Assembly: GCA_900321665.1 (NCBI GenBank)
Contig: ONWY01000007.1
Coordinates: 1-19,698, forward strand
DNA: 19,698 nucleotides
Source: an uncultured Eubacteriales bacterium
GTDB lineage: Bacteria > Bacillota > Clostridia > Oscillospirales > Acutalibacteraceae
Direction of reading: 5' to 3'
Shown: positions 7,008 through 15,350 of the stretch, in pieces
Layout of the letters: every line of letters begins with the position of its first letter
Numbering within the stretch: the first letter of the stretch is position 1
The notes under the pieces: model-generated
Told to the model about the DNA's origin: nothing
The model's database searches: none
The model's input: the letters and a program-made list of their open reading frames with translations, nothing else
Translations under genes and position numbers: made by a program

Positions 7008-8513
7008 CTATTCCCCTGCATGCTTAATGCCGAGTATTTCGAGTTCCTTTTCACTAAGCCCGAGTCCTCGGAGCATGAGTCTGTTGCCTCTGAGCGAATC
7101 TATGGAGTTAATACCCATACCGCCCATAATTTCTTTGATTTCGTGATTCCAAGCGTGAATGAGATTTTCAACTCGCTCGTGCATCATATCGGGATTCAGC
7201 CGCTTTGTCAGTTCCGGGCGTTGAGTTGCAATACCCCAATTACACTTACCCGTATTACAGGTCTGACACATATGGCAGCCCATTGCAATGAGCGGTGCGG
7301 AAGCACAGTAGCACGCATCGGCACCAAGAGCAATCGCCTTAACGATATCCGCAGAACAGCGGAAAGAACCCGCCGCAACGAGAGAAACGCTTGAACGGAT
7401 GCCCTCATCACGCAGTCTTTGGTCGGCGGTCGCAAGCGCTAACTCAATCGGGATACCGACATTATCTCTAATCCTTGTCGGAGCGGCACCCGTGCCACCT
7501 CTAAATCCGTCTATCGCGATAATATCCGCTCCTGCTCTTGCACAACCCGAGGCAATTGCCGCCACATTATGCACTGCAGCAATTTTAACGCAGACAGGCT
7601 TTTTATTATCGGTTGCCTGCTTGATTGACCAAATCAGTTGGCGCAAATCTTCAATAGAATAAATATCGTGATGAGGCGCCGGTGAAATGGCATCGGAGCC
7701 TTCGGGAATCATACGGGCATTGCTGACCTCCACATTGACCTTTTCGCCGGGGAGGTGCCCGCCGATACCGGGCTTTGCCCCCTGACCGATTTTTATTTCA
7801 ACAAAGCGTGAATTTTTAAGATAATCCTTATGTACGCCGAATCTGCCCGAAGCCACCTGAACAACGGCACAGTCGGTATACTCTTTCAAATCGGGGTGCA
7901 GACCGCCCTCGCCGGTATTAAAAAGCGTTCCGAGATTTTTCGCCGCCATAGCAAGTGATTTTTGCGCATTCAGGCTGATAGATCCGAAGGACATTGCCGA
8001 AAACATAATCGGCGTTTCAAGAACTACCTGCGGCGGCATTTCTGTGGTGGATTTTCCTTTTTGGGCAACCGTTAGTTTTTCCGGTTTTCTGCCGAGTATC
8101 GTCCTTATTTCCATCGGCTCACGCAAGGGGTCGATGGAGGGATTTGTTACTTGTGATGCGTTAAGCAATATTTTATCCCAATAAATCGGGTACGGCTTCG
8201 GCGTTCCCATCGCCGAAAGGAGGGTGCCGCCGGTGGCTGCCTGACGGCAGATTTCCTGCTGATAAGCAGGCGTCCAATTTGCATTATCCCTGTAGTCGCA
8301 GATATATTTTTCTATCCTCAACGCGCCTGTCGGACACAAATCAACACAACGGTGACAAGCAACACAATGATCCGATTTTACAAGTGCTGTTTTACCGTCG
8401 TCCGAAAAATAGTGACATTCGTTTGAGCACTGACGCACACAACAGCCGCAGTCAATACAAAGTTCCCTGTCTCGAACAACCGTAAATCTTCGGGGGATGT
8501 AATTAATCATCAT
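7008..8513 (-). CDS. gltB: FMN-dependent glutamate synthase catalytic subunit (archaeal/clostridial GltB2 type)
   Basis: This subunit condenses ammonia, delivered by the glutaminase subunit, with 2-oxoglutarate and reduces the product to glutamate. The 501 residues start with two 4Fe-4S motifs (CIDCGCCVRQC, CVACHRCVDLCP; about 19-62). The FMN barrel follows, with MSFGSISLNAQKSLAMAA, NTGEGGLHPD, KIGQGAKPGIGGHLPG and IAIDGFRGGTGAAPT. The 3Fe-4S cysteines are in CHMCQTCNTGKCNWGIATQ. The GATase and GXGXG domains of the classical large subunit are absent and are supplied by separate neighbouring genes. The ATG overlaps the glutaminase stop by four bases and has an AAGGAGG site, so translation is coupled. 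The gene is intact although its upstream partner carries a stop. Confidence 0.94.
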   Translation of the reverse strand: MMINYIPRRFTVVRDRELCIDCGCCVRQCSNECHYFSDDGKTALVKSDHCVACHRCVDLCPTGALRIEKYICDYRDNANWTPAYQQEICRQAATGGTLLSAMGTPKPYPIYWDKILLNASQVTNPSIDPLREPMEIRTILGRKPEKLTVAQKGKSTTEMPPQVVLETPIMFSAMSFGSISLNAQKSLAMAAKNLGTLFNTGEGGLHPDLKEYTDCAVVQVASGRFGVHKDYLKNSRFVEIKIGQGAKPGIGGHLPGEKVNVEVSNARMIPEGSDAISPAPHHDIYSIEDLRQLIWSIKQATDNKKPVCVKIAAVHNVAAIASGCARAGADIIAIDGFRGGTGAAPTRIRDNVGIPIELALATADQRLRDEGIRSSVSLVAAGSFRCSADIVKAIALGADACYCASAPLIAMGCHMCQTCNTGKCNWGIATQRPELTKRLNPDMMHERVENLIHAWNHEIKEIMGGMGINSIDSLRGNRLMLRGLGLSEKELEILGIKHAGE

Positions 8514-9613
8514 CCATCATCCTCCTTTTCATAGATTTCAAGCGGAACAAATACAGGGTCTGCGCCGCTGACCGACCATACCTTTTCAGGCTCGGGGCAA
8601 ATAATGCGAATCGCACTTTCTTCACTCGCAAAATAGGCTCTGTCGCCCTTGGTTGCCGCCGTCAGTGAACGCAATTTTAATCTGTCATTAATAGCAAGCA
8701 AGCCTTTGTTGGAGCCTAAAATCACTGAAAAAGGTCCGTTTACCAAAGCACCGTTGTAAATGGCGCGAAGGTTGGTAAAATATTCCTTCTTTTCCTTATC
8801 CATCCTGTCAATTTCATCCCATTCGGGTGCTGTCAAAACATCTGCCGCAACATTTACGGGCAAGCCGTGATGACGGATTAAATGGTCAAAAAGGTAGGTG
8901 ATGACTTCGGTATCCGTCTGCATTGTGCATTTATATCCGAACTGCTCAATATATCTTCGGTTGGCATCGTAACTTGAAATCTCACCGTTGTGCACAATTG
9001 ACCAATCGAGAATATTGAACGGGTGTGCACCGCCCCACCAGCCGGGTGTGTTGGTCGGGAATCTGCCGTGCGCCGTCTAAAGATAAGCGTTATACCTGTC
9101 AAGCATATAAAATTCGCCGACATCCTCCGGATAGCCTACCGCTTTAAAGCAACCCATATTTTTGCCGGACGAGAAGATATAAGCACCGTCAAATGCCGCA
9201 TTTATTTTTGTGACACATTGCACCACATATTCACCCTCGTCAAGGCGCGAGTTCTTCATTCGAACTCTGTTCACTCTGCCGAAATAGCGCCAGATATCAG
9301 GTCCGTTTTCAATGGAGGAGACTTTTTTAGTCGGTATTCTTTCTGCCGCATCAATATTGAAATGCTTAAAAAGAAACTCCTCGCATTTCTGATGGGCTTG
9401 CTTATTTTCGTAAAAAATATGAAAAGCATAATCGTCCTTATGCTCGGGGTAAATTCCGTAAGCCGCAAAGCCGCCGCCAAGTCCGTTGGAGCGGTCATGC
9501 ATCAGGGCAATGGATTTAATGATTTCAGAGCCGTTAATCAGACCGCCCTTTCTATCAATAATCGCCGCTATTGCACAGCCCGACGGAATTCTTACCTGTC
9601 CTTCCTTTAACAT
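8510..9613 (-). pseudogene. Glutamate synthase glutaminase subunit (class II GATase), interrupted by an in-frame TAG
   Basis: This subunit hydrolyses glutamine to give ammonia for the FMN subunit. Read from the ATG at 9613, the frame begins MLKEGQVRIPSGCAI, with the likely catalytic cysteine at residue 13. It runs 178 residues to a TAG at 9079-9077 and then continues in the same frame to the TGA at 8510. The codons after the TAG give TAHGRFPTNTPGWWGGAHPF, the most conserved part of the family, then VHNGEISSYDANRRY and TDTEVITYL. Families I recall have tryptophan just before TAHGRFPTNT, so a single TGG-to-TAG change explains the break. Without the stop the protein would be 367 residues, the usual length. 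Restart at the GTG at 8995 would lose the conserved block. Sequencing error is possible. Confidence 0.85.
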
Positions 9614-9644
9614 ATTGCATCTCTCTTTCCCAAAAGTTTATTGT

Positions 9645-10370
9645 TTACGGTTCATAGCGAAAGCAGGGCATATAAGATAGCTTAAACAGATTGTCTTTAT
9701 GCTTTTTGTCAATGACTGCTTTCGTGTCTTTATCGTCAATCTGCCCTGTTCGGATATAGCGGTCAAGCTCCTCATAGGTAAAGCCGAGGTTTTCCTCGTC
9801 CGTTTTACCGCAGAGCCCGTCAATCGGCGTTTTATCAACAAGAGCATCCGGAAGTTTTAATAGTCTGCCTATCTCCTTAACCTCCTGCACAGTCAGAAAT
9901 GAGCAGGGACTAAAATCGCCTGCATTGTCGCCGTATCGGGTTGAGTAGCCGACCCAATCCTCACTAAGATTACAGGTGTTGGCAACCCTTCCGTTGTGAC
10001 TTTGTGCAACTGCGTAAAGCGTTGTCATTCGTATTCTTGCAGGGATATTCGTCAGTGTCTGAGGAGTCGTATCAAACGGCAAGGCTAAGATAACACCGTC
10101 AACTGCGGCTTTTATATTCACCGTATAACTTTTTATGTTAAGGTGCTGAACAAGCAGTCTAGCCATATCAATATCCGACTGTTCACCGTTTGGCATCAGT
10201 ACGCCGATTACTCTATCTCTGCCAAGTGCTTCGACACATAAGGCGGCGACAACAGAACTGTCCTTTCCGCCCGAAATGCCAACAATCGCATTACAATCTT
10301 TTCCGTTTTCATCAAAAAATGCTCTAATCCATTTAACGCAATCGTCCTTAACTTTCACTACATCAAACAT
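9645..10370 (-). CDS. nadE: NH3-dependent NAD+ synthetase
   Basis: NadE amidates nicotinic acid adenine dinucleotide to NAD with ATP. The 241-residue protein is the short ammonia-dependent form, with no nitrilase-type glutaminase domain. It shows the pyrophosphatase loop GISGGKDSS (about 30-38), VIGVLMPNGEQSD, the NTCNLSEDWVGYSTRYGD stretch of the substrate site and the late PIDGLCGKTDEENLGFTYEELD motif. I choose the ATG at 10370 because AGGTG lies just before it; a GTG three codons upstream has no better site. It begins 16 bases after asnB and ends 31 bases before the glutaminase gene, so it is an internal operon gene. Its presence in a nitrogen operon fits an enzyme that consumes free ammonia. 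Confidence 0.93.
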   Translation of the reverse strand: MFDVVKVKDDCVKWIRAFFDENGKDCNAIVGISGGKDSSVVAALCVEALGRDRVIGVLMPNGEQSDIDMARLLVQHLNIKSYTVNIKAAVDGVILALPFDTTPQTLTNIPARIRMTTLYAVAQSHNGRVANTCNLSEDWVGYSTRYGDNAGDFSPCSFLTVQEVKEIGRLLKLPDALVDKTPIDGLCGKTDEENLGFTYEELDRYIRTGQIDDKDTKAVIDKKHKDNLFKLSYMPCFRYEP

Positions 10371-10386
10371 TACTATCACCTATCAT

Positions 10387-11970
10387 TTATTTTCCGCTTT
10401 CTCCGTAGTTGGAAAGAACGCGGGCGGAGGGGTCGTTTACATCACAGCCCTCCCACTCTTTATTCGGCATCCAGAAGTCAGTAATCATTTCTGCCTGTCC
10501 CGGATAGTATTTTTCAAATATCTCTCGATAGAGCAGCGACTCCTTTGTGAAGGGCTGTGCGTGGCTGTATTTGAGCCTTAATTCTTCAAATTCAGTGTCT
10601 GAATACCGACTCCGGGCATATTCCTTGAGGTAGTCCACCATAGAATGACCTACTGCATCTGAAAACGCTGCCTTTTCACGCCAAAGAATAGAATCAGGAA
10701 GAAGCCCCATTCCTTCAAATGCGTGGCGCAGAAGATATTTTCCTTTGCCGTATTTGTTAATTTTCATTTCAGGGTCAAGGCTCATTACATAGCGAACGAA
10801 ATCCAAATCGCCAAAGGGTACTCTTGCTTCAAGCGAGTTGACGGAAATACAGCGGTCTGCACGAAGTACATCGTACATATGCAGTTCTCTGATTCGCTTT
10901 TCCGCTTCCTTTTGGAATGCTTCTGCCGACGGTGCAAAATCCGTATATTTATAGCCGAACAGCTCATCTGAAATCTCGCCCGTGAGAAGTACGCGGATAT
11001 CCGTCTTTTTGTGGATTGCCTTGCATAAAAGGTACATACCCATACTCGCTCGAACGGTGGTTATATCGTATGTTCCGAGAAGCTCTATCAGTTCTTCAAG
11101 CGAAGAAATAACCTCGTCGGGAGTCATATATATTTCGGTATGATGTGAGCCGATAAAATCGGCAACCTGCCTTGCATATTTCAAATCAATGGCGTCCTCG
11201 CTCATTCCGATTGCAAAGGTTTCAATCGGCTTGTCGCTTTCACGTGCCGCAATCGCACACACAAGCGAAGAATCCAATCCTCCCGAAAGAAGAAATCCGA
11301 CCTTTGCGTCTGACACAAGGCGTTTTTTAACTCCTGTAACCAGTTTGTCACGGATAACGACGCAAGCCGTTTCAACATCATCGTGGCAGACTGCTTCAGT
11401 TTTAGCGATGTCGCTGTAACAAATGAATTCACCATTTTTATAATAATGACCGGGTGGGAACGGCATAATCTTCTCTGCAAGACCGACAAGGTTTTTGGCT
11501 TCGCTTGCAAACAGAATATTATCCTGTTTGTCATAACCGTAATAAAGCGGACGAATACCAATCGGATCACGGGCTGCGATAAAACCACTTGTTTTGCCGT
11601 CATAGATAATGCAGGCAAATTCTGCGTCAAGCCTTGCAAACATATCCGTTCCATATTCAAAATACATAGGAAGAATAATCTCGCAATCGCTGTCTGACTG
11701 AAAAGAATATCCTTTGTCTTTGAGCAGTTCGCGTTCTTTTTCAAAACCGTAAAGCTCGCCGTTGCACACAACGTAGCTTCCGTCACGCTCAAAGGGCTGC
11801 ATCCCTGAAGGAGTGAGTCCCATAATGGAAAGTCGGTGAAAGCCGAGCAGTCCTTTTCCCGTATCCACAATTCTGCTGTCATCGGGACCGCGCGACTTCG
11901 TGCGTGCAAATCCCTTTTTAAATATTTTCAAATCAGCCTCAGGGCTGCAGTATCCTATAATTGAACACAT
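10387..11970 (-). CDS. asnB: Asparagine synthase (glutamine-hydrolysing)
   Basis: AsnB makes asparagine from aspartate, glutamine and ATP. The 527-residue protein has the normal two-domain order. The N-terminal class II glutaminase opens with MCSIIGY (Cys2 is the nucleophile) and contains RGPDDS, GFHRLSIMG and VCNGELYGF. The synthetase half has the pyrophosphatase loop FLLSGGLDSSLV, LLTGEISDELFGYKYT and the closing SLEARVPFGDLDFVRYVMSL and YLLRHAFEG segments. It has an ATG start with a GGAAGAGAG site. It follows amt after a 182-base gap that holds a palindromic repeat element and a GC hairpin, so it may have some independent control. It is followed closely by nadE. Confidence 0.96.
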   Translation of the reverse strand: MCSIIGYCSPEADLKIFKKGFARTKSRGPDDSRIVDTGKGLLGFHRLSIMGLTPSGMQPFERDGSYVVCNGELYGFEKERELLKDKGYSFQSDSDCEIILPMYFEYGTDMFARLDAEFACIIYDGKTSGFIAARDPIGIRPLYYGYDKQDNILFASEAKNLVGLAEKIMPFPPGHYYKNGEFICYSDIAKTEAVCHDDVETACVVIRDKLVTGVKKRLVSDAKVGFLLSGGLDSSLVCAIAARESDKPIETFAIGMSEDAIDLKYARQVADFIGSHHTEIYMTPDEVISSLEELIELLGTYDITTVRASMGMYLLCKAIHKKTDIRVLLTGEISDELFGYKYTDFAPSAEAFQKEAEKRIRELHMYDVLRADRCISVNSLEARVPFGDLDFVRYVMSLDPEMKINKYGKGKYLLRHAFEGMGLLPDSILWREKAAFSDAVGHSMVDYLKEYARSRYSDTEFEELRLKYSHAQPFTKESLLYREIFEKYYPGQAEMITDFWMPNKEWEGCDVNDPSARVLSNYGESGK

Positions 11971-11998
11971 TTTCTCTCTTCCTTTTTATACGCTTTAT

Positions 11999-12017
11999 GG
12001 GCGGAGAAACTCCGCCC
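11999..12017. promoter_or_regulatory. GC-rich hairpin in the asnB leader
   Basis: A perfect 8-bp stem (GGGCGGAG at 11999-12006, CTCCGCCC at 12010-12017) has a three-base loop. It lies about 30 bases before asnB. Neither side has a strong T-run; on the plus strand it is followed by TTATCATTTTT. It could be a weak terminator or a barrier between amt and asnB transcripts. Confidence 0.4.
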
Positions 12018-12042
12018 TTATCATTTTTAATAAATCAACAGA

Positions 12043-12144
12043 TTTTTCCGTTAGACAAGGCTTGCCGAAAATTCGGACGAAGGGAGCATATATGCTATAT
12101 GTGACCGAGCTGAATTTTCGGCATAACGCAGTATAACGGAAAAA
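12043..12144. repeat. 102-bp palindromic repeat element between amt and asnB
   Basis: Outer inverted arms TTTTTCCGTTA (12043-12053) and TAACGGAAAAA (12134-12144) flank inner arms GCCGAAAATTC (12064-12074) and GAATTTTCGGC (12112-12122). The centre contains the palindrome GCATATATGC. There is no ORF. The nested symmetry and compact size look like a small non-autonomous element (MITE- or REP-like) inserted in the intergenic space. I believe similar blocks occur in related Clostridia, but I cannot check this here. Confidence 0.65.
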
Positions 12145-12152
12145 GATGTGAT

Positions 12153-13904
12153 TTAGATATCATCTTCACCTTGCAGTGCGTCGTAACCATGTTCACCTGT
12201 GCGAACCTTAACAACATCGTCAACCTCATAGATAAAGATTTTTCCGTCGCCAATATTACCTGTATAAAGCACTCTTCGTGCCGCCTCAACAACTTCTGAA
12301 ACAGGGACAGCGGAAACTACCATTTCAAGTTTCATTTTCGGGTTGAGATTCATTTCTTCAATCTCAACGCCACGGTATTTCTTGATATTGTGTCCCTTCT
12401 GAACGCCGCAGCCCATAACATTAGTTACTGTCATACCCGTAACGCCGATTTCGTTCATGGCGTCCTTAACCGCTTCAAAGCGGGCAGGATTGAATACCAT
12501 AACGAGCTTTGTAAGTTTCGGCTTATTTTTCGTAAGATACGATTCAACGGGTACAGCTCTTTCAACGGGCTCAATCGGAGCGCCGACAACCTCTTTTGCC
12601 TCAGGCAGCACTGCCTTCATTGAAGCGGAGGTGGCTACCGCCATAGCGGGCATAAAGTCGGCATATGCTGACGGAAGGTTATGCTCCGTGGCGTCAAGAC
12701 CTTTGATTTCCTCTTCTTCTGAAACACGAAGCCCGTGGAATTTCTTAATTGCCGTAAACACAACCAGCATTGTGCAAACCGTCCAAGCGGCAACTGCAAG
12801 AAAGCCGAGTGCCTGAATACCAAGCTGCTTAAAGCCTCCGCCGTAGAACAGACCTTTACCTACTCCGTCTGCTCCGGTAGAGAAAAGACCGACCGCAAAG
12901 GTTCCCCAGATACCGTTTGCCATATGTACAGCGCAAGCGCCGACAGGGTCATCAATATGTAATTTCTTATCAATAAATTCAACGGCAACAACGACAAGGA
13001 TACCCGAAACGGCACCGATAATGATGGAACCGAGAGCGTCCGTGCAATCGCAGGGAGCGGTAATCGCTACCAATCCTGCAAGCGAGGCGTTAAGGCTCAT
13101 CGAAACATCGGGCTTTCCGTCCTTTACCCAGGTAAAAATCATTGTGACTACCGTTGCAACTGCAGGGGCAAGAGTAGTTGTAACAAAGATGGAGGCAAGC
13201 GAATCTACGCTTGTTGCGGCAGCGCCGTTAAAGCCGTACCATCCAAACCAAAGAATGAATACGCCAAGCGCACCGATTGTCAGGTTGTGACCGGGGATAG
13301 CCCTTGCAATTTTTTTGCCGGTTTTTTTATCCACTTTATATTTACCGATACGGGGTCCGAGCATCGCTGCACCGATAAACGCAGCAATACCGCCGACCAT
13401 ATGGATGGCCGTTGATCCTGCAAAATCGTGGAAGCCGAGTTTAGCAAGCCAGCCCTCTGAATTCCATATCCATCCTGCTTCGACGGGATAAACAACGGCG
13501 GAAATTACTGCGGAGTAAATGCAGTAAGCCGAAAACTTTGTTCTTTCTGCCATTGCGCCTGAGACGATGGTGGCTGCCGTTGCGCAGAACACAAGGTTGA
13601 ATACAAAGTTGGACCAGTCAAAATGTGCATAATCGGTAAACACGCCGAGCGTCGGCATACCGATAAGACCTCCGAGACATTCCTCGCCCATCATTAGTCC
13701 GAAACCGAGCAGTATAAACATCACTGCGCCGATACAAAAATCCATCAGGTTTTTCATAATAATATTTCCGGCGTTTTTCGCCCTGGTAAAGCCGCTTTCC
13801 ACCATAGCAAAGCCGCACTGCATAAAAAATACAAGCGCTGCACCGATTAAGAACCAAACGCCGAACACGCTGTCTGAAACAGCGGATAAAATTGAATCAC
13901 TCAT
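12153..13904 (-). CDS. amt: Ammonium transporter with fused C-terminal PII (GlnK-like) domain
   Basis: From the ATG at 13904, which has an AAGGAGG site, the protein is 583 residues; an upstream in-frame start lacks a site. Residues 1-410 form the Amt channel with about eleven membrane spans. The pore residues are present: Asp160, His168 (FAGSTAIHM) and His327 (GACAVHMANGIWG). A linker of about 50 residues (alanine- and glutamate-rich, containing PSAYADFMPAM) leads to a complete PII domain from about 465 to 575. That domain has the T-loop GVQKGHNIKKYRGVE (Tyr510 at the usual modification site) and the C-terminal signature GDGKIFIYEVDDVVKVRTGE. PII proteins normally bind and block Amt as separate GlnK trimers; here the regulator is tethered. 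The gene lies 81 bases after glnA1 in the operon. Confidence 0.95.
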   Translation of the reverse strand: MSDSILSAVSDSVFGVWFLIGAALVFFMQCGFAMVESGFTRAKNAGNIIMKNLMDFCIGAVMFILLGFGLMMGEECLGGLIGMPTLGVFTDYAHFDWSNFVFNLVFCATAATIVSGAMAERTKFSAYCIYSAVISAVVYPVEAGWIWNSEGWLAKLGFHDFAGSTAIHMVGGIAAFIGAAMLGPRIGKYKVDKKTGKKIARAIPGHNLTIGALGVFILWFGWYGFNGAAATSVDSLASIFVTTTLAPAVATVVTMIFTWVKDGKPDVSMSLNASLAGLVAITAPCDCTDALGSIIIGAVSGILVVVAVEFIDKKLHIDDPVGACAVHMANGIWGTFAVGLFSTGADGVGKGLFYGGGFKQLGIQALGFLAVAAWTVCTMLVVFTAIKKFHGLRVSEEEEIKGLDATEHNLPSAYADFMPAMAVATSASMKAVLPEAKEVVGAPIEPVERAVPVESYLTKNKPKLTKLVMVFNPARFEAVKDAMNEIGVTGMTVTNVMGCGVQKGHNIKKYRGVEIEEMNLNPKMKLEMVVSAVPVSEVVEAARRVLYTGNIGDGKIFIYEVDDVVKVRTGEHGYDALQGEDDI

Positions 13905-13917
13905 TTTTTCCTCCTTA

Positions 13918-13962
13918 GGCAGAATTAATAGCCGCAAGCTTTCTACCTACCCCGTTGCAAGT
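13918..13962 (-). promoter_or_regulatory. Candidate ANTAR-type hexaloop hairpin before amt
   Basis: On the minus strand ACTTGC and GTAGGT (13962-13957 and 13950-13945; two G-U pairs) close the six-base loop AACGGG, with A at position 1 and G at 4. Its 3' arm overlaps GGTAGAA (13947-13941), which can instead pair with TTCTGCC (13924-13918) directly before the ribosome site. The core GCAACGGGGT matches the dapF and glnA2 leader cores. There is no T-run after the competing hairpin, so the mechanism is less clear than in those leaders. Confidence 0.45.
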
Positions 13963-13985
13963 GAATTATAAAAATTGTATAGCCT

Positions 13986-15329
13986 TTAGTGGTTAATCAT
14001 ATATCTGTTAACTTCCCACTGACTGATTTGCATTTTATATTCATCCCATTCGCGCTTTTTGCCCTCAATGTAGTTGTTATATACATGCTCACCGAGGGTT
14101 CTTTTAATGAACGGGTCGTTTTCGGCTGCTTTGATGGCTTCCTCCAATGAACCGGGCAGGCAATCAATACCCGCTTTTGCCAATTCCTCTTCACTGAGTG
14201 CAAACACATTTTCATCGTAAGCCGGTTGCGGTTTTAAGCCTTTTTTAATACCGTCCAACCCCGCAGCAAGGCAAAGCGCCATTTCAAGGTACGGATTACA
14301 GGTCGGGTCGGGGCAACGAAGTTCTACTCTTGTGCCTTTCCCTCTTGATGCGGGGATACGCACAAGGCAACTTCTGTTGGAAGTAGACCACACAAGATAA
14401 CTCGGAGCTTCATACCCCGGCACAAGGCGTTTATAGGAGTTAACAGTCGGATTTGAAAATACCGCAATGCCTTTCACATGCTCCATAATGCCGGCGATAA
14501 AAGAATATGCCTCTTTGGAAAGACCTAATTCACCGTTCGGGTCATCGAAAATATTGTTACCGGTTTTTAAATCATAAAGGCTCATATTTGTGTGCATACC
14601 GCTGCCGTTAATGCCGTAAATCGGCTTGGGCATAAAGGTGGCGTGTAACCCGTGTTTTGTTGCATAGGTTTTGACAACGTGTTTAAAAGTCATCACACGG
14701 TCTGCCGTTAAAAGACCGTCGCCAAATTGGAAATCAATTTCGTGCTGTCCGGCAGCCACTTCGTGGTGAGAAGCCTCAATGGTATAACCCATTTTTTCAA
14801 GCGCGAGGCAAATATCTCTGCGGCAGTTTTCGCCGTGGTCAATCGGATTGAGGTCAAAGTAGCCTGCCTCATCGCCTGTTTCAAGCGTCGGCTTGCCCGC
14901 TTCATCCAATTTGAAAAGGAAAAATTCACACTCGGGTCCCACATTGAAGCCGTAGCCGAGCTCTTTTGCCTCTTCCATCACCTTGATGAGAACATTTCTC
15001 GGGTCACCCTCAAAAGGCGTTTTGTTGTCGCTCTTATACACAGAGCAAATCAATCTGCCGGTTTGAATTTCATCTTTTTTTCGCCACGGAACAATGCTCC
15101 AGGTGTTCAAATCCGGGTGCAAATACATATCGCTTTCATCAATTCTGACAAAGCCGTCAATGGATGAGCCGTCAAACATACAATCGTTGTTGAGGGCTTT
15201 TTCAAGTTGCGATACGGTGATTGCCACATTCTTCATTCTGCCGAACAAATCCGTAAACTGCAGCCGAACAAACTCCACGCCGTTTTCTTTTGCATCCTGC
15301 AAAATCTCTTCTTTTGTAAACTTTTTCAT
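13986..15329 (-). CDS. glnA: Glutamine synthetase type I (GSI-alpha)
   Basis: The main ammonium-assimilating enzyme, joining glutamate and ammonia with ATP. At 447 residues it has the full GSI length. Expected active-site residues are in place: Asp53 (MFDGSS), Glu133/Glu135 (GPECEFF), Glu190 (SHHE), Glu197 (QHEIDF), His246 (GSGMHTNMS), Arg301 and the flap Glu307 (RLVPGYEAP), Glu336 and Arg338 (RVELRCPD). Arg62, in GFVRIDESDM, is the residue linked to glutamine feedback in Bacillus-type GSI-alpha. The C-terminal tail (QWEVNRYMINH) that locks the two hexamer rings is intact. It starts 21 bases after the dapL stop with a GGGAGG site, so it is read from the dapF promoter unless an internal promoter exists. 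Confidence 0.97.
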   Translation of the reverse strand: MKKFTKEEILQDAKENGVEFVRLQFTDLFGRMKNVAITVSQLEKALNNDCMFDGSSIDGFVRIDESDMYLHPDLNTWSIVPWRKKDEIQTGRLICSVYKSDNKTPFEGDPRNVLIKVMEEAKELGYGFNVGPECEFFLFKLDEAGKPTLETGDEAGYFDLNPIDHGENCRRDICLALEKMGYTIEASHHEVAAGQHEIDFQFGDGLLTADRVMTFKHVVKTYATKHGLHATFMPKPIYGINGSGMHTNMSLYDLKTGNNIFDDPNGELGLSKEAYSFIAGIMEHVKGIAVFSNPTVNSYKRLVPGYEAPSYLVWSTSNRSCLVRIPASRGKGTRVELRCPDPTCNPYLEMALCLAAGLDGIKKGLKPQPAYDENVFALSEEELAKAGIDCLPGSLEEAIKAAENDPFIKRTLGEHVYNNYIEGKKREWDEYKMQISQWEVNRYMINH

Positions 15330-15350
15330 AACAAACCTCCCAATATGGTT

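Noticed and set aside
6864..7394. 176-codon plus-strand frame opposite the ferredoxin and FMN subunit genes
   Set aside because: It spans the antisense of two conserved genes and has no start signal or recognisable domain.
9077..9079. TAG as a reassigned sense codon in this organism
   Set aside because: TAG is the natural stop of at least three genes here (the GXGXG gene, tnpV, the ANTAR gene), so general reassignment is unlikely. Site-specific read-through remains possible.
11202..11909. 235-codon minus-strand frame within asnB
   Set aside because: It is an alternative frame of the intact asnB gene and its translation shows no family resemblance.
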